Made by a program: the position numbers and the translations under genes. Below, piece after piece: positions 1 to 10,800 of a stretch of DNA of 64,000 nucleotides. The notes under the pieces were generated by a model. It had not been told where the DNA came from, did not search any database, and saw nothing but the letters and a program-made list of their open reading frames with translations. Origin of the DNA: Straminergon stramineum (lineage: Eukaryota; Streptophyta; Bryopsida; Hypnales; Calliergonaceae); the NCBI GenBank assembly GCA_963920665.1, contig OY987272.1, positions 14,079,001 to 14,143,000 of the forward strand, given 5' to 3'. How positions within the stretch are numbered: the first letter of the stretch is position 1; each line of letters begins with the position of its first letter.

Positions 1-657
1 GTGTAATGAATTTGATAGTTCTTTACTTGAACTTTAGGTTTTTGAAAGTGCATTTCAGTATCCTAACACAATTTATGATTGTTCATGTCACCTCCAATTC
101 CAAAAGACTCATACATGCAAATTTCTCAAACATCATGGGAAGGGACAATATATTAAAAATTGGATATGTACATTTCTCTTGTTATAATCTCACAAATCCT
201 ATGCAATTTTACACTCAAAACTAGTGTGCATATAGATAATTAAGCTCTTTAAACATCTATGGTTAGATTTTGAAAAAAAACAATTTGTTTCATTGGAGAT
301 AATTATAAGCCTATACTCTTTTTTTGTAGGAAAAACATATTTGGAAAGGCTTAGGCACTTACGATTGATTCCATTATTTTATTTTCATCAATTTCATCAA
401 AGTAGTTGTAGAGAAATATTAAAAAAAAAAGATTCAAATACTATTTTGGGATTAATGAAAAATTATTTGGACAAAGCATTACCTTAATCATCATCCAAGA
501 GATGAACTTAGGAGCTCTTATAATTTAGAATAGTGGGATTATTTTACCCCTTTCAAAATTAAGAAACTTCCCTCATGTGAATGGATCTTCACTAGAATGT
601 AAAATCAAGATTGTATTGTACCTAATGGGTAGGGTCAACATTTCCTTCCAAATACTT

Positions 658-893
658 AATTAACCCTTAAAGGACAGACTAGTGCCCATGGAAATACTCC
701 CTTTTGGAATAGTGTGACATCATCTACTTTGTAAAAATCCAAAAATATTTATTGGAAGTCATACTACTATAGAAGACAATCTTTTTTCACAAATTTCCGA
801 GGATGAATAGTCATAGTTCTGTCCTACATAGAGAGAGATTCTTTGTCATTCATCGGACACAAAACGTCCTTGTCGACGTTTAAGGGTTAAAGT
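658..893. mobile_element. MITE-like element with TTAACCCTTAAAGG termini
   Basis: TTAACCCTTAAAGGAC at about 660 is inverted near 880-893 as GTTTAAGGGTTAA, giving a unit of about 235 bp with no ORF. The right part (about 725-895) recurs in diverged form and in the same direction at about 57790-57955: both share GGATGAATAGT, then TTCTAC/CCTACA, then TTCATC, and end in GGGTTAAAGT. The transposon class is inferred from inverted ends and dispersed copies; no target duplication was identified. Confidence 0.5.
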
Positions 894-1001
894 TGATAGT
901 TGTGATTACAAAATGAAAAGATTTTTTTTGCCCACACTCTTTTTTCTATTAAGTTATAGAAAAACGAAAATTCTGTGACCTGTTTTTAGAAATATTTTTT
1001 G

Positions 1002-1175
1002 TGGGCCCTAACTGCCAGGTACTTTATCTGAAATCAACGGCGGGCATCAATAGATTTAGGTCAATCCGGGTACCAGCGGAGGCGGGCGGACTAGCTGGCA
1101 GACTAGCGGGCAGAGAGAACATTTTCGTCTCCAAAACCCTAAACCCTGAATCCCCCTGAACCCCCTGAAGCCCTA
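1002..1175 (+). promoter_or_regulatory. BRX1 promoter elements: site II (TGGGCC) and telo-box
   Basis: TGGGCCC lies at 1002-1008, and a telo-box AAACCCTAA at 1134-1142 is followed by degenerate ACCCTGAA/CCCTAACCCC units up to about 1185. The BRX1 start codon is about 90-130 nt downstream. In plants the TGGGCY site II plus telo-box pair is typical of ribosomal-protein and ribosome-biogenesis genes and is linked to growth-dependent co-expression. The motifs are seen directly; their activity here is inferred from family knowledge. Confidence 0.7.
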
Positions 1176-1272
1176 ACCCCTAAACCAGAGAACTCGCAGG
1201 GGGGCCATCCGAGACTGTGAAGAGAAGCAACTACGCTTTTGAATTTTCCGCAATTTTCCGCAATTGGCAGCT

Positions 1273-3656
1273 ATGGGGAAGAAGCGCAAAGCGCAGCAAG
1301 CAATCGTTCCGCCGGCGACCAAGCCTGTTGTAGCAGAAGCGGAGCCTCCTCGGAAGCGCACCTTGCTGGGCCTCAAACCGCAAGCTGCTGAACCCCCCGA
1401 AGCCATCGCCAATGGAACCAACGGGACCTCGGAAACTGCTCTTGTTGCCCCTGTGGCCTTCCGGAACAAGGAGAAGACGCTCGTGCTCTGCTCCCGGCGT
1501 ATCACATTCAGGTTTGTAGGTCAAATACCGTGGAGAATTCTGGGCTTGTTCGCGATGTTTTTCAGTATCTGCAGTGGATGTGGTTGCTGTGTTTATTAGG
1601 GGGCTATAAGATTAGCGGTCCTTAGTGCATTTACCAAAACCAATGATCAAACCCTAAGGATCGTTTGTAAATTGATTTAACCCTAAGCGGAACGGCCAAT
1701 ATTCTAACTAGCCTTGTTATTCGTGCTCTGCTCCCGGCGTATCACAATCATGTTTGTCGGTTGATTTTTGTGGAGAATTCTGGGCTTATTCGCAAGGTTT
1801 TTCAGTATCTGCAGAGGATGTGGTTGTTGTGTTTATGAGGGGGCTTGGGGATTAGTGGAACTCAGTGCATATAACAAAACCGAAGATCAAATCCTAAGGA
1901 CCGTTTGTTTTGTAAATTTTTGATTCAACCCTAGTGGAACGGCCAATCTACTAACTAGTCGTATTATTCTTGTTATGCAAAAGATATCGCCACTTGATGA
2001 TGGATATCATGGCGCTTCTGCCGCATAGCAAGAAGGATGTGAAGGTGCAGGCGAAAGATAACAAAGCGGACACTCTTAATGAGCTCGCGGATTTAAAAGG
2101 CTGCTCCAGTTGTCTTCTCTTTGAGGTACTTCTTTTTAATATTTTGCTTTCTAGTTGTGTAAGGAGTGTTGCTTTTTGAGGACGGTTGTGTGAGTAGCAA
2201 TTTTAGGGTTCAGGATTGTGTACTTGTTCTCAACCATGAGTCTCTAGGATTGCATGCTATTTCGGATTCATTCCATGGACACAGATTATATTTGGTGGGT
2301 AACTAGCTGAATTGCCCTTTTGATCGCTTCTATTTTGCAGTGCAGGAAGAAAAAGGATTTGTACATGTGGTTATCAAAATCTCCAAGCGGGCCGTCTGCA
2401 AAGTTCTTACTTAAAGCAGGTATATTTGCTCATGCTTTGAAGGAGGGGAGTATGACTCGCATTTGACTTCGTTTTTCACCAGATTGAGTTGGCTAAATGA
2501 ATTTCATCTTGGTGATCTTGAATTGCAGTTCATACAACGGAGGAACTGAAACTTACAGGAAATCATTTGAAAGGAGCTAGACCTCTTCTTTCTTTTTCTA
2601 GCGAATTTGAGATGCACCCTCATCTACAGCTTCTCAAAGAGCTTCTTTTACAGGTAGGATTTCCTCAAGAATCTGTAGCTTTTTGTGAAAATCATCTTTG
2701 CATGGATTCTGACAGCCTTACCTTACAAATCAATGTTTAGGATTCACGAGATCTTTCTGAAACCCATTTCTGGTCGTGCTATGTAGGTTTTCTGCACTCC
2801 AAAGGACCATCGGAAGTCAAAACCATTTTTTGATCATGTTTTTACTTTCTCTTTTCTTGATAATCATATTTGGTTCCGCAACTATCAGGTTGGTACCTCA
2901 TCGTATTTCCTTTACTGTAAACGTCTTAAGGGTTGTGAGTTCTTATGTGATATTAAGCTTTTGGTTTACTTGCCTTCGCTTTTAGATGTCTAGTTTTTAT
3001 TTTGCCTTCTGTTCATTTTCAGCTCAGGGACATTTTTTAATGGATATTTCCTGATTCCTTTGGACTCAGATATCAGTGCCTCACCAAAGTGCCACTAACA
3101 AGATAGACCGGGTTGCCCTAGAAAGGATGACCCTTGTTGAGGTACATGAATTTGATTGTTCTATTTTGATGATTATATTCTTGCTTCCTCGAAGTCTCTT
3201 GTTTTTATTATATGAACCAATGTTGTAGTAGTTGACTTGGTGTTTATAACAGTTGTCTTTGAATCTGACATTATTTTGTGATGGGCTGCTCAGGCGGGTC
3301 CCAGGTTCGCCATGAACCCGATCAAGATCTTTAGCGGTAGTTTCGGCGGGCAGACCCTGTTTGAGAATCCATTCTACGTTTCCCCTAACGCGGTGCGGGT
3401 GACCTTCCTTCAACTCATTGTACAGGCAGTTAGTTTTATTATAGCTGGTTCTGTATTGAATTGAAATCTTACAATAGATTGTTCATCGGTCTAATATGTC
3501 ATTTTTTTCCTTCGTGTTCAGGAGCGGTCACTTGAAAAGAGAAGGAAAGCAGGAAAATATCAGAAGAAGGTCAAAGCTAAACAGAGGCGCAAGACGTATG
3601 AATCGGTCAATCAGCTTGACCCGAGTGAGCTTGCTGATGTGTGGGATGAAGATTGA
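1273..3656 (+). CDS. BRX1: Ribosome biogenesis protein BRX1 (Brix domain), 8 exons, 332 aa
   Basis: Exons: 1273-1511, 1984-2125, 2341-2419, 2529-2653, 2787-2888, 3070-3141, 3294-3398, 3522-3656 (999 nt with stop). BRX1 is a nucleolar factor for assembly of the large (60S) ribosomal subunit. The first 65 residues are a basic, low-complexity tail opening MGKKRKAQQ. The Brix domain follows: LVLCSRRITFRYRHLM (about 70-85), LKGCSSCLLFECRKKKDLYMW, ELKLTGNHLKGARPLL, FRNYQ and GPRFAMNPIKIFSGSFGG. The lysine/arginine-rich C-terminus (LEKRRKAGKYQKK) and acidic end (LADVWDED) match plant BRX1, and the length is usual. The ATG at 1273 is the first one in frame. The exon 7 donor could also be at 3393, giving two residues fewer; 3399 keeps the family-like SPNAVRE junction. 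Intron 1 holds a tandem copy of its own donor region. Confidence 0.96.
1481..1971 (+). repeat. Tandem duplication (240-bp unit) spanning BRX1 exon 1 end and intron 1
   Basis: Copy 1 (1481-1720) starts with the last 31 nt of exon 1 (TCGTGCTCTGCTCCCGGCGT and on) plus intron sequence. Copy 2 (1721-about 1971) repeats the same block and ends about 12 nt before exon 2. Long stretches are nearly identical, for example GTGGAGAATTCTGGGCTT and TTTTTCAGTATCTGCAG. In copy 2 the donor context CAGGTTTGT has become CATGTTTGT, so the copied exon end is no longer a good splice donor. Confidence 0.9.
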
Positions 3657-4299
3657 TTTGCGTTTATTAGTTGTACCTTTCTTTTTCCACAGGATCTGCT
3701 TCTTTCATCAGAAAATCTTCATAAAACCTAGGACCAGCTCAGGGGCATGATCTGGGCTTCATAGTATCACGTAGGCTCCGTTGTGACGTAGTTTTGGGGC
3801 TTTTTCATGTTATGCCCGGATGAGAGTTAAGAATGAAGACTAATTGCTTGATCTGGGCTTGTAATTTGGCCTCCGATCGACTCAAATAGAGAAGCCTCCA
3901 CGATCAGTGTACCTTTTTTAAGTCACAGGAATATTGAATTTGATGACGAGAACTTTCCTTCCGTCTGACCAATATTCTCTTAGGACATGGACTCTCAGCT
4001 TACGACACTGGGCTGAATTTGTCTGTAGGGACCGTAAACCGATTCGGCAATCCTGCCAAGGAAGGGGACCCATTCCCGTGGATTTCACCTGTTTTGATTG
4101 GTTTCCAGTATTAGTATGGAAATTTGTTATGGATAGATGATGTCTCCATTTTCGAGCGAATTAATAACGCTAGGATATATCCACACATTAAGACAGGCTG
4201 TTTGTTTTGTTTTGTTTATTACGTTGAGATCTCCCGGTACTGTTGGAAAGCCCTCGGCAAGGAGGGGTGCACGGGCTTTGTTTCGTGGCATTCTGACCT

Positions 4300-4726
4300 A
4301 TGATGTGAAAGTTACTGAATTTTGAAGTTTTTGTGAATAAAAAAATTAGATAAATACTTTTACTTTGATTTTGATTCTGGCAACACCACAGGGCACATTA
4401 CTGCATCATTAAGCTTAGTAGGATCCTGAAGTCTCATGGATTTGATAAGAACTAAGGTAGGAAACCCACATGGACCTGGACCCAATTTCAGTGCAAAATC
4501 TACATAAGTCAAAAAATTTAGGGCCTACAGAACATGTTTGAATGATGCATCGTAAATAAGAGACTTTCAGGCGATGAGATAGGTATCTCCTGCAAATTAT
4601 AAGGTAACTACACCCAAAAGCAACCTCTTTCTAAAACTTTACCCCTACATATTCTTGCCTACAATGTACTTCTACTATTCATGAGAGTCTAGGGTTGGTT
4701 TTAGAAACACCTATTTTCTGCACTTT
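4300..4726. other. Intergenic, downstream of BRX1; nothing recognised
   Basis: The 640 nt after the BRX1 stop (3657-4300) are moderately GC-rich and may include its 3' UTR. AATAAA at about 4336 is the clearest poly(A) candidate but is far downstream. No coding signal is visible up to 4726. Confidence 0.4.
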
Positions 4727-4865
4727 GAAAGCCCTTTGCGGCCATATAGTATATTATGAATTTAGTGGTATTTGATCAGAAAAACATGGAACAAATACTT
4801 TTCAGTACAAAGAAATTAATGATCATGATAGTATGTAAATTAAAATGTATCACAATTCACATATT
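4727..4865. repeat. Dispersed repeat, copy 1 (partner at 54044-54185)
   Basis: About 140 bp beginning GAAAGCCCTTTGCGGCCAT and including TTAATGATCATGATAGTATG. The same block in the same orientation is found 49 kb away with about 85% identity by eye. It carries no ORF and no clear inverted ends. The class is unknown. Confidence 0.75.
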
Positions 4866-5738
4866 AAACCACGGTTGAAGAGTTGTGAGGCTAAATATAG
4901 GTTGTATAGAGGCACCCTAGGGGCCTTTCAAGGGCAAATTAAGACATGGATAGTAAAGAGCATACGTAGCATACAATACATAAATAACTTTTTAATTGTT
5001 GTAAAGAGCATGCATGGCATACAATAATTTAACCTAAGACAAACATTGTAGACATCGAGTGTCTTATGGATGACTTCAGCTAAGATTGTAGGATGGAAAA
5101 AAGTAGTTTCTTATCCAATAATTTTTTGTGGAAGTTATTTGAGTACATTGTTAGTGAATAATATTGTAAATTCTCTCATTATGTTATTATTGACTTTTCT
5201 AAAGATGTTTGGTTCACAAATCACCCTGTGTATTTTGGCCATTTCTTTCTATTTATTCATGATGTGAATTGAAGCCATACAATGATATATTGAAATTTAT
5301 TCCAACTATTGAAATGAAGCTTATAATTAAAGTGTAGTTTCTACTCTGATTGGAAATTTTCAATATTTTATAGCAATATGAACTTTTGACCTATAATCAT
5401 GGTTTGTTGATTTCTAATTTTAGATTGACAAGGTAACTTTTATTTCTACAATGATTTTATACACTATAATATATATCTATGGTGAAAATTTCAGTTTTTT
5501 TGAGTAAATTTTGTATATGATATGAATTTTCTTCATTTTTTTCCTAAAAAATTCACATTAATTTTGAAATTTTTCCAAAAAATTTGAAAATTTTATGACT
5601 TGTAGTAGACATATGAATGATATGATTTCACTTTTGAAAAATATATATGAAATTTTTCATTCATATCCAATTGCAAAATGATATTAAACAAAGTGATTGC
5701 AATAAGGCTTGAAATGAGTGGTTACAAGCCAATCCTAG

Positions 5739-5890
5739 GGTTAACCCTTGAAGGATGTTGAGGACCAAAAGTGTCTAATAGATGACTTCATTGTTCATTG
5801 TAGAAACAATGAATGCACCTATTGGTCCAATAATCAAAGCATTTTGGTGACTACCTTGGTCATGGGGGCCACATCCTTCAAGGGTTAACC
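5739..5890. mobile_element. 152-bp MITE with perfect 19-bp inverted ends
   Basis: GGTTAACCCTTGAAGGATG at 5739-5757 is matched by its exact reverse complement at 5872-5890. The AT-rich interior has no ORF. Related ends (TTAACCC then T/A-rich then GG) occur at 658, 11220, 37771 and 47559, so this looks like one terminus family. Non-autonomous DNA transposon is the simplest reading. Confidence 0.7.
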
Positions 5891-6490
5891 TATGCAATAA
5901 ATGCCCACAACTATTTTTGAGCTTCTTGGAATTTGCTCTAAATTGAACAAAAAGTCAATACTTTGGTGAGGTTCATCAATTTTTTTGAATTGCAACTAAA
6001 CAATTCAACTAGATCACATAGGAAAAAGAAAGCACATCAATTTCACTTATGGATTGAAAGATTATAATGTTTGATTATGAAGGTGTTAAAATTGTGAAAG
6101 TGATTTGACATATCAAATCTACAATTGAGGTCACCAAAAAAATATGAGGTTGAAGGACATAACATGTATAATCACACATCAATTTGTAGCTTCTCAAAAT
6201 TGACTCTACAACATTTTAAAATGAATTTCTAATGTGTGTTTTTCTCCTAGATTTAGTGTATTTGAGACTCAATTCCAAGAGCCTCAATACTAGAAAATCT
6301 AGATTTTCAATGATCACCCTTGCAAACAATTATTTGTAAAATCAAATTTTTGATGGTAAATCTAGACTTCAAAATAAATTTGTCTAAAAAATATAACCTT
6401 AAAAATAGTAACTTGATAAGGTTTTATCTAACTTCAAAGTTTTGTCAACACCAAAATATGGTGCCTAGGGTATTTAGGAGTTAATGGCTT
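5870..6490. repeat. Long dispersed repeat, copy A (partner at 28915-29800)
   Basis: From AAATGCCCACAACTATTT to GGTGCCTAGGGTATTTAGGAG this block matches 28.9-29.8 kb collinearly. Landmarks include GAGCTT..GAATTTGCTCTAAA, TATAATGTTTGATTATGA, ACATATCAAATCTA and CACCAAAATATGGTGCC. The terminal TAAATGCCC and GGGCATTTA of the partner copy are inverted, which suggests an old non-autonomous transposon of 0.6-0.9 kb. No ORF survives. Confidence 0.65.
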
Positions 6491-7270
6491 TTGGATAGGC
6501 TCCAAGTTGTATATAAATAAGTGATTTGGATTTCTTTTCCAAGTGAGTTTAGACTTTGCAATGAGGTCAAAATTGACTATAGGAGGGGGCTCTTATTGCA
6601 ATCCTCTTCTTCAAATAGCCCTATCGGGACCTTTGAAATGGATAGTAAGTCATTCTAAAATGGACTGCCAATTATGTGAGCGTAATTAAGATTTGTCTGG
6701 TATTGATTCATACTTTGCCAATGGATAGAATAAGAGCTAGAGAATGTCCATTTCAAAGGCAAGGTGTGTCCACTTCATTTTTTGAATGAAGATCGATTGC
6801 CCAATTGCCTTCTTACAAATGTTAAAAGAATTTAGGATTTGTTTAAATTTAACAATGGTCACATTTAGGAACCTTGTGAACATATATTACTTTTTAAATG
6901 CTACAATGCTTGTTTTTGGTTAAGCCATATCTTCAGACTACGTGTGGGTTTTGCAAGGTCTATGATCAAGAATAGGTAGCTTCCATAGACTTCTTTGGAA
7001 ATTCATAAGTAATTCATAAGTAATTCATAAATGCTCCAAAAAATATGAAACCAGTTGTGTTAGATTCCACATCAATTTTTCTTCAAGTTAAAAATAAGGG
7101 AAAATATTTTCAGGCATCTGAAAACCATCAAGGGACAGTTTATGAGCACACTAGCTTACAATCAGAATCTGGACTACTTTTCCAAGGTTATCGAAAGACT
7201 AGGGAGAATTCAAGTTTGTGCACAAGAATAAAATGAATTCCTTTTCCAAGGATATCAAGACACTGCGACA
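6491..7270. other. AT-rich intergenic; no gene seen
   Basis: Only short ORFs without family resemblance. The trinucleotide-rich stretch AAGTAATTCATAAGTAATTC near 7000-7030 is a small direct repeat. Confidence 0.4.
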
Positions 7271-7279
7271 AGCTCAAGA

Positions 7280-7408
7280 TTTATTTTCTGGGGGCATATG
7301 TAAATGGGGTACCATGACCAAGCCCCAACGAGATGTAACTAGACAATGAACTTCAAACAACGCTGCGGCCCTTGAAGGCCGTATGTTTCCAAAAAAAAAA
7401 AAAAAAAA
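7280..7408 (+). mobile_element. Poly(A)-tailed retroposon 3' end (LINE/SINE-like)
   Basis: A GC-richer segment ending GGCCGTATGTTTCC runs into an 18-nt A tract at 7391-7408. A unit closing in poly(A) outside any gene is the mark of an L1-type reverse-transcribed insertion. The 5' limit and target duplication are not resolved, so the class is inferred. Confidence 0.4.
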
Positions 7409-7821
7409 GAATTTTCATGTTGAGAATTCTTTTTAAATTTTCGAAGTAGAAAATAGACTTGATAGCTCTAAAGCTAAAAAAAACAAGCTTAAAGATTGAT
7501 AAAAGACACGCACAAATATATACCATTTTTTTATAATAGAATATTTTCAATAAAATGAGAAGATAGCGAACATGACTTGAACTTAATGAAGTGGATATAC
7601 AAACATAGTTTGAACACAAAACTGGATGAAAAGCATATGAAAAAGAGCTGTTCGACCATTCACAAGCGACTCTCTGGTCCAGTTACCTTACATGATTAAG
7701 AAAATGTTACGTAGCGTGTGACAGACAAGACATCCACAAGAATAGAACCAGAAACGATAGAAGAGAGATAAAAAACTAAAATGATTGAATGTACAGAGGC
7801 AGGATCACAAAATGTACAAGT

Positions 7822-10800
7822 CTAACCCAGAGTAAGTTCGGCAGCGGCTCCCATGGCGCACGGCCCTCCTCGTTCTAGCAAAGCAACGGCCAAGTCATGC
7901 TCATGCCAGAATCTCAACCCTGTGGTCAGCTTCCGTAAAGTCCCTATCTTGAGCTCCAATATCCATGTTGGTGTACAAGTAACCATAAGCGCCAAAAATC
8001 CCACCACGTACGATCTCCACAGCGTCTGCTCACAACTCACTGCCAAATCCCCGCCCAAACCTGAAGCTAAAAATTCCATATGCAAACCCAACACATGGTG
8101 TCGCCGCATTACCAGAGGTATTCCTGAATTCTCAGTACCAGACGACGTAGACAAACCCCAAGCAAGTGCCCCTGACAAAATAGCAAAGTGAGCTATGGCG
8201 TATCCCTGTAGAACCAAACCACTTGAACCTTGAGTCCCTTTAGCTAAGAACCATGTTGGAATGCTCTCAGTGAAAAGCTTAGCCACCAAGGTTGTCCCTC
8301 CCGATACATACAGCAAGGAGGCTCCTAAAGAGGAGGCTTGCACCGCTCTTGCCAGGCAATTGGGCATGGACGCTTGAACACACCGTAACCGTGTCACTGC
8401 ATCTACGTCACCCTGTGTTCCCAATTCTCTGACTGCTTCAGTGACTAATAGCAAGGTTTCGTCACTCAAAAACATGATGTCGTGCAACATACTGTAGGAC
8501 CGAAGGTATATTATGCCTGGAGCATATGCAGACCAGGGTCCATGGCCCAGAAGCGCTCCCACACCGCCATTCACCTGCAACTTGGACCCGGGGGCTGATG
8601 CAGTGGAGAGGGTCACGGCGAAGCAATTCTTCAGGAGTTGCAAGAGAGCTGACTTACTCTGCCTGAATATGTGTATTGAGCCCATAAAAACAATGTAGTC
8701 ATGCCACCTCTTTACTTTCTGAGACCACAGGGCTGCAACTACATCCATGCTGAACCACGGGCCTGCGCTTGAGCAAGTCTCGAGCCCTGGACCTGCAACA
8801 CTTAGCACTGTGTCTCCGTGCTTGTCCAACTTGAACGTGATCGTTAAGCCTATAAGAGCAGCCAGAGGTAGAGGTAGTGACACTGGCGCATTTCCTCCCC
8901 CAAAACCTGTTCACACAAGACAGCAGTTGAGCGAAGATGATCGCAAGGCTGAGAAAAGAACAGGGTAAACCAAGACTTTCAGGAATTTCTGCAAAGCAAC
9001 ATAAAGTGAATCTTCGCCATGATTCTTGAGGAGATCTCCTTATGGTCACAGTGTTCATTCAGAGGGCTCGGGATGGAAAAAGGGAGGCTTCTGCATAATC
9101 ACTGTGATCAAAGGAAGATTTCTCAAAGAATATTGTCTAAAAGTTCCTGAAACAGTCAAATACAGTAGAACCTCCTTAAGTCGGCCCTCCATAAGCAAAT
9201 AAACCTCTGCCAGGTAATCTTGCCAGATCAGTCCCGGACTTGTCCCCATAACAAAAGGTTATGACTGAAAATGACCCTCTATAAGCAAATAAACCTCTGT
9301 AATGTGATCTTGTCAGACGGGTCCCGGACCTACCGGTTTAGAGAGGTTCTACAGTATTACTGAACGCCCTGTTGAAACTTCAAAATATCAACTGTGCACC
9401 AGAACAAAAGTAAGAGTTGTTTCTATCTCTGGCGCTCATATTTGAGCATATGCATACTAAGGAATTTTTCAGTGACGGCTTGACGTGGTATGAAAGATAG
9501 TATCGGAGCAACCTGGAGTGACAAGAAAGTTTAGTAGTGCCGTGACTCATTACCAGTTGGATTTGTAGTATGCACACCAGCAGCTGCCAAAATATCCTTC
9601 ACCTCTCCTTGTATGGAATGAAGATTAGCAGCAGGGCTGGGCCAGTCCTGGCCATTCATTGATGCATACTTCCATAGCCCCCTGGTGACTTCCGCCGAGC
9701 AGTAGCTCACAATAGGCGCAATAGATGCTGGAAGATAATCTACCAGTTCCCTAAGCCCTGAGCACAAATAATCAAATGTATCACTATCCACTTAGAATTT
9801 AAAAAATAACCTCAATCAGCATAAATTGTATAGCAAGCATGTTGATCAAGGTTTTCAGAAAATTATACTGCTTCCAAGAGCTTTGACATCATAAAGTAAT
9901 TTGAATCTTCTCCATAATTCATGCGGACATCTCCCTATAGCCGAAGTGCTTACACGAAGGCCTCCCTGAGATACGTAGACAGGCCCCTCTAGGATGCATA
10001 AGAAGGCCTCCATATGATCGATGAGACAATAAGGAGACCTCCCAATGAATTATGGCGAAGATTCTATCCATGATATCGTCTAAAATTTCCTGAAAAAGTC
10101 TAATTTTACTGAAAGATGTATTGGAAGGAACAAACATACCTGTAGTTAATTCACGAGGAGTAAGATTGCTATGAGAACAAGCTGTGAGCGCATACTCCAA
10201 CGTGATAGGAACAGCGGCGATAATATCCCATGCACAGAAAATGGGCCTGCCAGCAGCGTCTTCACTTGGACCAGAGGCATTTCCAGAAAGCCCTTTTGTA
10301 GTAGGAGCAGAGTTACTCTTATTGACCTTCTTGAACATCAGGGCTAGCAGGCGATCTCCCACTTGATGCATTGGGTTACTTCGAACTACTGAGACTGTCG
10401 AAGATATACAAGCTTGGTGCTGCAGGTACCAAAGCTGAAGCCGAGGGAAAGAGTCTAGTGTTACCACACCGCTTGTAGGGTAAGTTAACCCAGGCAATTG
10501 CATACGCTGCTTGCCTAATCTGTAGGAGGTAGGAGAAGCCAACTGAATATTACGCAGCTGCAGGAGGTAATCAAGGCTCAAGTCCGCACCAAGGCCAGCT
10601 CCACAACCCAGTAGACAATGCTCCAGAGGAGGTCGGTGAAACTTCCACAGCTTAACAAGTTGAAGGAAGGCCACAGTGAATAACTGATGAGCTGAGAGCT
10701 CCTCTCCCATACTTGTTGCAATCGGTTTTGCGTTTGTGATGGACCCAAATACCTCGCAGATGGGCAAAAGAGATGCTGCCATTTCAGGGAACTGTAACTA

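Noticed and set aside
7853..8191. 112-codon plus-strand ORF
   Set aside because: Antisense shadow of the well-supported MED33 last exon.
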